From NCBI GenBank assembly GCA_003509065.1, contig DODG01000066.1, forward strand, positions 1-13,200: a DNA stretch of 13,200 bases, in the 5' to 3' direction. Source of the stretch: Acidobacteriota bacterium (GTDB lineage: Bacteria; Acidobacteriota; Vicinamibacteria; Vicinamibacterales; UBA823). Numbering within the stretch: position 1 is the first letter of the stretch; the number at the start of each line of letters is the position of its first letter. Below the pieces are notes generated by a model. The model was not told where the DNA came from and ran no database searches. It worked only from the letters and a program-made list of their open reading frames with translations. Positions 1-7,433 of the stretch are shown in pieces. The position numbers and the translations under genes were made by a program.

Positions 1-1668
1 GCCCTTGACATCGAATATTGCGCTTCCAATTGCGGTTCGAGCTTTGATGGATTGCAGGAATCCATGGTCAATTATGGTGCGAACCGTATGCCAGAATTTT
101 TAACTTGTCTTCACGAAGAATCTGCAGTCGCAATGGCCCACGGTTACGCCAAGATCGCTGGTAAACCAATGATGGCCCTGTTTCATGGCACCGTCGGTCT
201 GCAACATGCCGCCATGGCCATTTATAACGCCTACGTTGATCGCGTGCCTGTCTACATGGCAGCCGGTCTTGACTATGACGGTCCGGTATCAGCCCACAAT
301 GCAACCGACCTGGCTGCCCTAGTCCGCGACTATATTAAGTGGGACCACCAGCCTGGCGCCTTGATGGACTTTGGTCGATCGGCTGTCCGTGCCTACACTC
401 TCGCGACCACACCGCCTATGGCACCCGTGCTTCTGGTTCTCGATGCCAAACTTCAAAAAGATGCAGCCGATAATCCACCATCGGTTCCAAAGATCACCGT
501 GCCAAAATTCCCAAGCGCTGATATTGGATCCGTGCGAGAAATCGCTCGCCTGCTGGTCGCAGCAGAAAACCCCCGCATCAACACAGGTCAGGTGGCGCGA
601 ACACAAGAAGGTCTCGACTTGCTCGTCGAGCTTGCTGAACTATTACAAGTTTCAGTCAACGGTGTCAGTAATCGCCTCAATTTCCCATCACGCCATCCAC
701 TCCAAGGCACGGGAACAGGGACGCCTGATTTAATTCTGAATTTAGAACCGGGGTCTCGAGTTGGGACTTCACCAAGTTCACCACGCTCAACTGGCCGTCC
801 GCCTCGAGCAACTGATGCTGCAAACGTTACAACCATTACCATTAGTTCGGCCGAATTTCTTGTAACGAGCAATTTCAATGTGTTCGGCAACGGAGCCGGA
901 AACGCTGACCTCGTCATCGCCGCCGACGCGCAGTCGACCTTGCCAGCACTCATTGAAGAGGTTCGACGATTGATGACCAGCGACCGGCAAGCGTTCTGGC
1001 AGGATCGCGGCACCAAAATTGCCAGCGCTCATTTACGAGCCCGTCGTCGCACAATCACAGATGCCCGCTACGGCTGGGATAACAGCCCCGTGAGTCTTCC
1101 GCGACTTGCTGCGGAAGTGTGGCCACATATTAAGGACCTTGATTGGTCATTCGTCTCGCCTCAGCGATTTCTCGGGAATTGGCCAAGTCACTTGTGGGAT
1201 ATGAATAAGACCTACCATTTCATCGGTGCCCATGGTGCTGGTGGAATGGGCTATGGGGCACCCGCAGCCGTGGGTGCTGCGCTAGCGAATCGAAAACACG
1301 GCCGGATTTCCATCAATATTCAAGGCGATGGCGACCTGAATTACGCCCCTGGTGTACTCTGGACGGCTGCTCACCACCAAATTCCGTTACTTACAATAGT
1401 CGCAAACAATCGCGCCTACCACGCAGAGGTCATGTTCCTCCAGAAGCAATGTGCAGCTCGCAACCGTGGTGTAGACCGTGCCGACATTGGAACAACGATT
1501 AAGGACCCGAACATTAGCTACAGCCAAATGGCGAAGGCTTACGGAGTCTACGGTGAGGGCCCTATCGACAACCCTCGCGACCTCGGTCCGGCGCTTCGCC
1601 GTGCGCTCGAACGGGTGAAGGCTGGAGAACCCGCTGTGCTTGACGTTCTAACCCAACCACGAGGATGA
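1..1668 (+). CDS. Thiamine diphosphate-dependent enzyme, acetolactate synthase/benzoylformate decarboxylase type (5' truncated)
   Basis: The reading frame is open to the window edge, and the residues before the first possible start (TTG at 52) already match the family (an NCGSSFDGL-like stretch), so the true start lies upstream. 555 codons are visible. Numbering from the first codon, the PYR domain carries the HEESAVAMAHGYA motif, whose E39 is the Glu expected to activate the cofactor N1'. The central domain follows (about 170-335). The PP domain has the cofactor/Mg motif GDG (442-444) ending in NN (469-470), preceded by a Gly-rich HGAGGMGYG turn. The family cleaves or joins 2-keto acids; the substrate here is unknown, and with cytochrome c and an enolase-superfamily gene downstream it is unlikely to be the biosynthetic acetolactate synthase. 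Codons around 748-812 look frame-shifted (see findings). The cytochrome gene starts 10 bases after the stop. Confidence 0.9.
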   Translation, partial: ALDIEYCASNCGSSFDGLQESMVNYGANRMPEFLTCLHEESAVAMAHGYAKIAGKPMMALFHGTVGLQHAAMAIYNAYVDRVPVYMAAGLDYDGPVSAHNATDLAALVRDYIKWDHQPGALMDFGRSAVRAYTLATTPPMAPVLLVLDAKLQKDAADNPPSVPKITVPKFPSADIGSVREIARLLVAAENPRINTGQVARTQEGLDLLVELAELLQVSVNGVSNRLNFPSRHPLQGTGTGTPDLILNLEPGSRVGTSPSSPRSTGRPPRATDAANVTTITISSAEFLVTSNFNVFGNGAGNADLVIAADAQSTLPALIEEVRRLMTSDRQAFWQDRGTKIASAHLRARRRTITDARYGWDNSPVSLPRLAAEVWPHIKDLDWSFVSPQRFLGNWPSHLWDMNKTYHFIGAHGAGGMGYGAPAAVGAALANRKHGRISINIQGDGDLNYAPGVLWTAAHHQIPLLTIVANNRAYHAEVMFLQKQCAARNRGVDRADIGTTIKDPNISYSQMAKAYGVYGEGPIDNPRDLGPALRRALERVKAGEPAVLDVLTQPRG

Positions 1669-1672
1669 GGAG
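1667..1672 (+). promoter_or_regulatory. Ribosome binding site of the cytochrome c gene
   Basis: GAGGAG lies 6 bases before the ATG at 1679 and overlaps the TGA stop of the thiamine enzyme gene. The arrangement favours co-transcription and supports the chosen start. Confidence 0.6.
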
Positions 1673-1678
1673 CACGTT

Positions 1679-2077
1679 ATGAACCGCGTAACGATACTGA
1701 CAGTCGCGTTGTTGACGATCACCATTCAATTCGTTGCTGGCAAGGTCACTGAATCCCAAGACGGCGAACCTCTTCTTGGAAATACGGAAAACGGCGAGCA
1801 ACTCTTTACTGAATATACGTGTGCAGGCTGCCACGGTTACACTGGAGAAACCGGACTGGGAACTCGACTCAATCCACCTCGCATGCGGCAGGCGCGTTTC
1901 ATTCAGTACCTCCGTAACCCGACTGATCCTGAACGGATGCCACCATACCAGGAGCCAGAGGTGTCGGACCAGAATCTAGCCGACATTTATGCTTTTCTTG
2001 AGTCTCTGCCGTCTCAATCGCCTGCAATCGAAGATATTCCTCTTTTACAGGCCATTCTTCGAGAATTACGCCGCTAG
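1679..2077 (+). CDS. Small exported mono-haem cytochrome c
   Basis: 132 residues. An N-terminal hydrophobic segment (about residues 4-20) is a Sec signal peptide or membrane anchor, so the haem domain should sit in the periplasm. The covalent haem motif CAGCH is at 48-52 (H52 proximal ligand), and M87 in an RMPPY stretch is the likely distal Met ligand, followed by the C-terminal helix typical of class I cytochrome c (LADIYAFLESLP, about 100-111). The size fits a single-domain electron carrier. It lies between a thiamine diphosphate enzyme and an exported enolase-superfamily enzyme, suggesting it accepts electrons from an oxidative step in the same pathway, perhaps catalysed by a gene upstream of the window. 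The partner is not visible. The start is supported by a good ribosome binding site. Confidence 0.9.
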   Translation: MNRVTILTVALLTITIQFVAGKVTESQDGEPLLGNTENGEQLFTEYTCAGCHGYTGETGLGTRLNPPRMRQARFIQYLRNPTDPERMPPYQEPEVSDQNLADIYAFLESLPSQSPAIEDIPLLQAILRELRR

Positions 2078-2124
2078 AAAGTTGTTTGGCTCGACCGAGA
2101 AGACTTCACAAAGCTACGCTTTAA

Positions 2125-2131
2125 TAAGGAG
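2125..2131 (+). promoter_or_regulatory. Ribosome binding site of the enolase-superfamily gene
   Basis: TAAGGAG stands 8 bases before the ATG at 2140. It favours this ATG over the in-frame ATG at 2161, which would leave the twin-arginine motif at the extreme N-terminus. Confidence 0.6.
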
Positions 2132-2139
2132 TACCGGTC

Positions 2140-3375
2140 ATGGAAAGAAAGAGTTCAGGCATGCGACGTCGTGACATGCTCCAGCTAACCACTGCTGCTC
2201 TTCTGGCAACAACGACTTCACCAATTGCGTGGTCTGGACAAGCCCCAACGGCGGCGAACTCCTCGGGAGATCGGATCACCCGCATCCGTCACTTCACAGT
2301 GACCTCCAAGCGTTGGAAGGTTGTCGGTAAGAATTCCCATCTCGACGTCCATGGGGACACCGCCACCGATCGTCTCCTCATCATCAATACCGCCAGTGGC
2401 CTAGAAGGGTTCGGCTCGTCGAATCCAGATGAAGCCGACGCGACCAGACTTCTAAATAAAGACCCGCTCGAGTTCTTTAAACCAGGTCGAGGAATCGTCA
2501 GTCCTCTTGGACGAGGGGATGCGCCATTATGGGACTTAACCGGCAAGATTTTTAATGAACCGGTATGGCGCCTACTCGGCGGCTACGGCCCTGCAACCGT
2601 GCCGGTGTATGACGGAAGTATTTATTTCTCGGACCTCGAGCCCGAATACAGGGATCGCGGAATTCCTCGAATTTTAGAAGAAATTGATTACGCACTCGAA
2701 TTAGGACACCGGGCCTTCAAAATTAAGGTTGGGCGCGGCTATCAATGGATGCCGTCGGCTGCTGGACTGACACGCGATATCCAAGTGGTCCGCGCCATCC
2801 GCGCACACGTCGGCGCTGACGTTAAATTAATGGTTGACTCGAATAATGGCTACGACCTGGCGACAACCAAACGTTTTCTCGAAGAAGCAAACATTGAATT
2901 CTTTTTTGTGGAAGAGATGTTCCCGGAATCCGTCGACGAAGACCTGGAACTCAAGGAATGGATCCATTCACGTGGTTGGGCCACACTAGTCGCCGACGGT
3001 GAATCCGCACGTGAGCTGGATCACTTCACGCCCTACATCCAACGAGGCGCCTTCGACGTCCTTCAGGGTGACATGCGCCGCTTCGGCTTCACCGAGTTAC
3101 GTAATCTTGCACGACAGGCAGCCCCCGCGGGCATCCGCCTCGCTCCGCATAACTGGGGTAACTACCTTGGCCTTTACATGCAGCTCGTGTTGGGACGCGG
3201 CATTCCAAATTTAATTATGGCTGAACAGGATCCAGCGAACACTGACCTCTTTGATGCCTCCGCCTTCGAATTACGGGATGGCCGTATGCGGGTCCCCGAC
3301 ACGCCTGGTTGCGGTCTCGTTCTGCGCACCGACCGTCTCGTCGACGAGACACTCAATTGGGAAATTCATGCCTGA
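2140..3375 (+). CDS. Tat-exported enolase-superfamily enzyme (mandelate racemase/sugar-acid dehydratase type)
   Basis: 411 residues. The N-terminus carries a twin-arginine signal (MRRRDMLQ, residues 8-15, then a hydrophobic run to about 31), so the folded enzyme should be exported to the periplasm. The capping domain follows (about 45-150), then the (beta/alpha)7-beta barrel. Catalytic features are complete for the mandelate racemase subgroup: the KIK pair K194/K196, metal ligands D233 (VDSNNG), E258 (VEEM) and E288 (DGES), and the D311/H337 dyad (QGDMRR and APHNWG). Such enzymes abstract the proton alpha to a carboxylate and racemise or dehydrate acids, often aldonic or uronic acids. The substrate is not deducible. 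It lies 62 bases after the cytochrome c gene and probably belongs to the same operon. Tat export is unusual for this mostly cytoplasmic superfamily. Confidence 0.9.
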   Translation: MERKSSGMRRRDMLQLTTAALLATTTSPIAWSGQAPTAANSSGDRITRIRHFTVTSKRWKVVGKNSHLDVHGDTATDRLLIINTASGLEGFGSSNPDEADATRLLNKDPLEFFKPGRGIVSPLGRGDAPLWDLTGKIFNEPVWRLLGGYGPATVPVYDGSIYFSDLEPEYRDRGIPRILEEIDYALELGHRAFKIKVGRGYQWMPSAAGLTRDIQVVRAIRAHVGADVKLMVDSNNGYDLATTKRFLEEANIEFFFVEEMFPESVDEDLELKEWIHSRGWATLVADGESARELDHFTPYIQRGAFDVLQGDMRRFGFTELRNLARQAAPAGIRLAPHNWGNYLGLYMQLVLGRGIPNLIMAEQDPANTDLFDASAFELRDGRMRVPDTPGCGLVLRTDRLVDETLNWEIHA

Positions 3376-3403
3376 CAATTTCCCGATCTCGCACGTCGAT
3401 AGA

Positions 3404-3419
3404 AGCTGCTCAAGCAGCT
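3404..3419. terminator. Possible hairpin between convergent genes
   Basis: Six-base-pair stem AGCTGC/GCAGCT with loop TCAA, lying at the end of the convergent enolase-superfamily and DJ-1 genes and covering the DJ-1 stop codon. It could serve transcripts from both sides, but there is no clear T-run on either side, so intrinsic termination is uncertain. Confidence 0.25.
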
Positions 3420-3970
3420 GAATCCTGCAGGCAGTTCAAAACGTGTCGATAGAATTCTGGATGCGACTGCCATGTTTGCGCTGTCACAATCCTTCCATCC
3501 CGATAGGCTTCTTCAGTGGAATATCTGCCACCGGCAAATTCCACTTCGTTCCGCACATGTTCGTAGCAGGTTACCGTTCGCCCCTTCACGAGACCGGCCG
3601 CAATTAGCACCTGGATGCCGTGACAAATTGAAAATATCCAGCGATCCAATTTTGCAAACTGTTGGATGAGGGTAATGAGTGCGGCGTCGTGTCTCAGGTA
3701 TTCTGGCGCTCGACCACCAAGCACCAGAACGGCAAGATAGTCGTCGGCTCTGACTTCTTTAATAGCGAGGTCAGAGTCGAGACCATAACCCTGTCGTTCG
3801 ATATAGGTATCCCAACCCGGTTCAAAGTCATGGATCACAAGGTGTAACCGACGTTTACTTGGAGCTGCCACAACGACTTCAAATCCAGCCTCACGAAGCC
3901 GATGAACAGCATAAAGCGATTCGTAGCTCTCTCCTCCATCTCCGGTAACAACCAACACTTTCTCACTCAT
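3410..3970 (-). CDS. DJ-1/PfpI family protein (class I glutamine amidotransferase-like)
   Basis: 186 residues, the usual length for the family. Visible landmarks are an N-terminal Rossmann-like strand (KVLVVTGDGGES, E14 at the position of the conserved acidic residue), a GGRAPEYLR stretch (85-93) typical of PfpI-like proteins, and the nucleophile elbow ICHG with C116 and H117. A TAQTWQSHPEF stretch near the C-terminus is also family-like. Members include proteases, deglycases/glyoxalases, chaperones and hydratases, so the activity is left open. There is no signal peptide, so it should be cytoplasmic. It is encoded alone, convergent with the enolase-superfamily gene and divergent from the MetE-like gene. 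A GAGGAGA ribosome binding site about 7 bases upstream supports the start. Confidence 0.9.
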   Translation of the reverse strand: MSEKVLVVTGDGGESYESLYAVHRLREAGFEVVVAAPSKRRLHLVIHDFEPGWDTYIERQGYGLDSDLAIKEVRADDYLAVLVLGGRAPEYLRHDAALITLIQQFAKLDRWIFSICHGIQVLIAAGLVKGRTVTCYEHVRNEVEFAGGRYSTEEAYRDGRIVTAQTWQSHPEFYRHVLNCLQDSAA

Positions 3971-3977
3971 TGTTAGC

Positions 3978-3985
3978 TTCTCCTC
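3978..3985 (-). promoter_or_regulatory. Ribosome binding site of the DJ-1/PfpI gene
   Basis: Read on the - strand this is GAGGAGAA, 7 bases before the ATG at 3970. It contrasts with the divergent MetE-like gene, which has no recognisable site of this kind. Confidence 0.6.
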
Positions 3986-4058
3986 ACCGTTAACTCTTGC
4001 AAGCCGTCGATTTTCTCATGATGAGTCCAGCGCACGCTAAACCTGCCACTCAGAAGAC

Positions 4059-4064
4059 TATAAT
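4059..4064 (+). promoter_or_regulatory. -10 promoter box (TATAAT), probably giving a leaderless transcript
   Basis: A perfect TATAAT ends 8 bases before the ATG at 4073. A start of transcription at the usual 6-8 bases downstream would fall at or within a few bases of the ATG, leaving no room for a ribosome binding site, and none is seen. No good TTGACA-like -35 box is present at the expected spacing (the bases there read GCTAAA). The box lies in the 102-base divergent region between the DJ-1 and MetE-like genes. Confidence 0.45.
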
Positions 4065-4072
4065 GCAGAACT

Positions 4073-5077
4073 ATGACAGAACCTCTGATTCGCACAGAAG
4101 TCGTCGGGTCCTACCCGACCCCCAGTTGGTTATCAGCCATGCCATCCAAGCCTGCGCTACGAGACGCGTTACTTGTTGTGCTTAAAACTCAAGAGCTTGC
4201 CGGAATCGATGTGGTGAGTGATGGCGAACTGGCTCGATTTGATCTCAATCATCCTGATACCAATGGCATGATTGAATTCTTTATTCGTCCACTCGCTGGT
4301 ATTTCTACAGAACTCACGACGGAAGAACGAAACGCCTTTGAATCCCAGTCAGGCATGCAATTCCGAAATCGGCCCGCCGGTGTCGTGCGTGGCTCACTTG
4401 GTGCCGGCACGCTTGATCTGTCATCGCACTGGAAGCAGTTACCGCCCCTTAGCACGCAGCCAATTAAATTTACCGTAACGTCGCCCTACATGCTCGCGAA
4501 AACACTGTTGGACAACCACTACGGCGACCTCCGGAGACTCTGCACCGAACTCGCTACACTCCTTGCAGCCCAAATCTCGCAAATTGACGCGCCCGTTCTT
4601 CAAGTCGACGAAGCCAACCTGACCGGACATCCCGAGGACCGTGATTGGGCTTATGAACCTATCAACATAGTTCTCGATGCTGCTCCACACGAGAAGGCCG
4701 TGCATTTATGCTTCGGAAACTATGGAGGCTCAACAATACAACGTGGTTTCTGGAAGGACTTGCTGCCATTTCTTAATGCGCTCCATGCTGACCATCTGTT
4801 ACTTGAATTCGCAAGGCCTGGTTACGACGAGCTCGAAATATTGCGGGATCTCAAACCCGAACTTGCGTTGGGTGTTGGCGTAATCGACATTAAGGACAAC
4901 GAAGTGGAAACACCAGACTTGGTTGCCTCCCGGATTGAACACGCTGTGAACGTGCTTGGTCCGGACCGCATTCGATGGGTGCATCCTGATTGTGGTTTTT
5001 GGATGTTACCTCGAAGTGTTGCCGACCGAAAAATCGTGAATCTGGTAAAGGGGCGCGATCTATTTCTGGCTCGCTAA
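4073..5077 (+). CDS. Stand-alone MetE C-terminal-domain-like zinc methyltransferase
   Basis: 334 residues, matching the length of the catalytic C-terminal half of cobalamin-independent methionine synthase; the N-terminal half is absent. Visible are the opening VGSYPTP motif (11-17), a DGELARFD...MIEFF segment (50-70) like the MetE DGE...MVEYF region, QVDE (177-180), and all four MetE-type zinc-site residues: H211 and C213 (HLC), E245 (LLLEFARPG) and C307 (VHPDCGFW). Zinc should therefore activate a thiol acceptor. Core MetE-like proteins may make methionine from a simpler methyl donor; the related epoxyalkane:coenzyme M transferases use a different thiol and electrophile. The donor cannot be told here. 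An in-frame TAA at 4061 leaves ATG 4073 as the only start that keeps the VGSYP motif. It is convergent with the next gene, 10 bases apart. Confidence 0.88.
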   Translation: MTEPLIRTEVVGSYPTPSWLSAMPSKPALRDALLVVLKTQELAGIDVVSDGELARFDLNHPDTNGMIEFFIRPLAGISTELTTEERNAFESQSGMQFRNRPAGVVRGSLGAGTLDLSSHWKQLPPLSTQPIKFTVTSPYMLAKTLLDNHYGDLRRLCTELATLLAAQISQIDAPVLQVDEANLTGHPEDRDWAYEPINIVLDAAPHEKAVHLCFGNYGGSTIQRGFWKDLLPFLNALHADHLLLEFARPGYDELEILRDLKPELALGVGVIDIKDNEVETPDLVASRIEHAVNVLGPDRIRWVHPDCGFWMLPRSVADRKIVNLVKGRDLFLAR

Positions 5078-5087
5078 CAGAAAAGTC

Positions 5088-7433
5088 TCATTCGAGGCTA
5101 TTCGGTATTACTCGCTGGTTGCCCTTCGCCGAGGCTCTTCGCTCTATATACTGCGGATCGATCCAGGGTTCATCGTGAAGATGGGCCCGCATTAGACGGA
5201 TGCGCTTCTGCAATAACTCTTTCAAGTTTCTTCCGTGAATAAGCGGAGTTTCCTCCTGGTCGGTTGTCGCCATGAACTCAATACCAGAAGCGAGCAGATC
5301 TATCAGTTCCTCTGAATTCACTATCTCTTCAAGCATCGTATCGTGCAAGAGAGACTGACAATGGGTCATGGCTTCAGTGTCTTTCAACTTTCTCGCCTCG
5401 AGGAATCCATGTACGCTGACCACCCAAGCCGCCACACTCCGCTGCGTACGTAACCAACAGCGAAGCGCTCTCAATCGAATCCACTGGTCATAAATCACGT
5501 TCTTGACCCCGAGTGCATCGTTCGCTTCATCGCAGCACTCTCCAAGCCGACTTATCCCACGGTCAAGTGGTGTCCACACGTGGGCGTCAAATCGAGTTAA
5601 ATCCTTCTGACACGACTCTCGTGTCGTCAGCTGAAAAAGTACATCTCGACTCAGATCGACATTATTTGGATTGTGTGGCGTCGTGCACATGAAATCTTGA
5701 TAATAGGCTCGGTCACTCTCTGAAATTGCTTCAATGTTCGGAACGAGTGGGCGCACCCACAGACGGTACCAAACAAATCCATACATTGAATACAATGGCA
5801 CCACATTCGGATACGCAAGAATCGCTTCTTCCGCATCGGTCCAGGCATCCAGCAATGTCGTAGTGAACTGGCGGCCTCCCCACCGCATCGCCATACGGTC
5901 GACCTCACGATCAATCTCCAAATCAGGTGTAAATTGAAACGCCGCCACCATTTCGTGATTCGGATCAAATGGCACGAGTCCTGGAACATTCGTGCCTCCG
6001 AGGTGAGCAATATGCTGAACTCCATTCTTATGAAGCATCTGAAGTCTTCTACCGGTCAATCGAGGATAGGGAACACCAAGCAGGGGGGCAAAAATCGCGT
6101 GTGGACCCGTTGCAAAATAGAAATCCGCTCGAACGCCACGCGCTTCCAAATCCGACATCAAGTCACGTTCACGCGGATCAAAGCTGTCCTGGTACACTGT
6201 TCCAGGATTCACCGCGTTCGAGTCAGAATACCGAGGATGGGTATACGGCATGTCCCAGCCCTTCCCTATTAAAGATGCACTTTCGATTTCAACCCCCTCC
6301 TCCAAACCTGCCCAAATCGTTTCGTGTTCGCCATAGAAAGATTCCATGCGTGTCAACACTCTGAAATCAGCCTGCTGAGACCTCCCGGCGTCACGTAACA
6401 GTCGGAGAAACTGGATGGCATTCTCGCCAGCAACTTTTGCAATGTCGGCGTCCTCATTCCATTCACGAATCAAATACGCCCCACCGTTACGTCCAACGTA
6501 GAGAGACTTCGTGTATTCGAATCCGGCACCACTATCATTAGTCCACACTGAAAGAAAGCCGAGCTGTGGAACTTCCGCAAGAAGAGTTTGCACCATCTCT
6601 TTATAGTGTGCCTGTACACTTGGGTGGCTAGTCGTCATGTTGTAACGTGGCTTAAAACTTCTAAACGGGTGATCCACCCGCGCGCCACGTAGCATCGGAT
6701 ACTCGTCGAAGAATTTATCCGGCACTGAACGAGGTTCGAAACAGAAGAGTCCAGGCACTAAACCGTAGGTCACCGCAAGGGCGGCATTCGCCTTGAGATT
6801 CGCAAGGTTCTCTGCAAGCCACTCCTTTGGATAGAGACCCGTGTTGAGTTTGCTCGCGACAAACTGATCGAGCGCTGGGCCATACGTGTAAAACATGGGA
6901 TAAATTTCGTCGGGTGGTCCGGTCTCGTAGCCGTGTGCCGAAGCCAACCCGTTTACTTCGATATGAGTAAATCCTCTTGCTGCTAACCGCTCAACGTAGG
7001 CTGATGGATCGCGCTGAAATTGAATCCGCCCTTCCTGTGTGAGCGTGAAGTCGAACAGGCTGCGTTGCCAACTGAACGCCACTGGCATTCGACGACCCTG
7101 TTCATAAGATTCGATAGGATCATCTCCAAGACGTGTGAGAAGATTTGTCGCACTCCCAAACAGCAGAGGTAAATCCGTCACCGCAAGAACTCCACAGCCT
7201 TTTTCATTTACACGAATAAAGACTTCCTGCCTGTGATCCTTGAGGAGCCCTGTGCGAGGAGTGGGAATCTGAAACACGCCAGGGCTTTGTTGTTCCAAAT
7301 TGGTGTGGCTCGCTTCAATTACAGCATCAACCTTCGTCGCAATTCGCTCTGCGACCAAGTTCACCACTGGCGGCGCATCCGGCTCGATTTGCACGGTGCT
7401 TACACAAGCTAAAGCTTCGGAGACCGTTTTCAT
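5088..7433 (-). CDS. Putative glycoside hydrolase, distantly GH67 alpha-glucuronidase-like, with long helical C-terminus
   Basis: 781 residues, no signal peptide, so probably cytoplasmic. The N-terminal part (about 60-105) resembles the small alpha/beta domain that precedes the barrel in GH20 and GH67 enzymes. A TIM-barrel-like part follows (about 115-560): HIEVNGLA strand, a SHPSV...LLAEVPQLGFLSVWTNDSG stretch (269-301) recalling the GH67 pattern of a helix, a 'PD-GGFL' strand and an acidic residue, then YVGRNGGAYL (312-321). Acidic candidates are D300, E306, E364 and E369. The C-terminus (about 600-765) is alpha-helical. Resemblance to GH67 is pattern-level only; I cannot place it in a named family. 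It is the last gene of the - strand operon, its ATG overlapping the stop of the six-hairpin glycosidase. If the analogy holds it removes a uronic acid or related sugar from oligosaccharides. Confidence 0.75.
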   Translation of the reverse strand: MKTVSEALACVSTVQIEPDAPPVVNLVAERIATKVDAVIEASHTNLEQQSPGVFQIPTPRTGLLKDHRQEVFIRVNEKGCGVLAVTDLPLLFGSATNLLTRLGDDPIESYEQGRRMPVAFSWQRSLFDFTLTQEGRIQFQRDPSAYVERLAARGFTHIEVNGLASAHGYETGPPDEIYPMFYTYGPALDQFVASKLNTGLYPKEWLAENLANLKANAALAVTYGLVPGLFCFEPRSVPDKFFDEYPMLRGARVDHPFRSFKPRYNMTTSHPSVQAHYKEMVQTLLAEVPQLGFLSVWTNDSGAGFEYTKSLYVGRNGGAYLIREWNEDADIAKVAGENAIQFLRLLRDAGRSQQADFRVLTRMESFYGEHETIWAGLEEGVEIESASLIGKGWDMPYTHPRYSDSNAVNPGTVYQDSFDPRERDLMSDLEARGVRADFYFATGPHAIFAPLLGVPYPRLTGRRLQMLHKNGVQHIAHLGGTNVPGLVPFDPNHEMVAAFQFTPDLEIDREVDRMAMRWGGRQFTTTLLDAWTDAEEAILAYPNVVPLYSMYGFVWYRLWVRPLVPNIEAISESDRAYYQDFMCTTPHNPNNVDLSRDVLFQLTTRESCQKDLTRFDAHVWTPLDRGISRLGECCDEANDALGVKNVIYDQWIRLRALRCWLRTQRSVAAWVVSVHGFLEARKLKDTEAMTHCQSLLHDTMLEEIVNSEELIDLLASGIEFMATTDQEETPLIHGRNLKELLQKRIRLMRAHLHDEPWIDPQYIERRASAKGNQRVIPNSLE
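7430..7433 (-). other. ATGA stop/start overlap (translational coupling)
   Basis: On the - strand the stop TGA of the six-hairpin glycosidase (7432-7430) shares bases with the ATG (7433-7431) of the GH67-like gene. Such four-base overlaps usually mean coupled translation and roughly equal amounts of both proteins. Confidence 0.85.

Noticed and set aside
52..54. TTG as the start of the thiamine enzyme
   Set aside because: The frame continues open to base 1 and the upstream residues fit the family, so this is an internal codon of a truncated gene.
588..1032. Long open frames on the - strand within the thiamine enzyme gene
   Set aside because: No recognisable motifs, no ribosome binding site, and they lie over a clearly family-matching + strand gene, so they are shadows.
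4015..4025. Palindrome CTCATGATGAG as an operator for the divergent DJ-1/MetE-like genes
   Set aside because: Arms of only five bases around a single central base; this short a symmetry is expected by chance and there is no second copy.
5078..5087. Terminator between the convergent MetE-like and GH67-like genes
   Set aside because: Only ten bases separate the stops, and I see no stem-loop with a T-run there.
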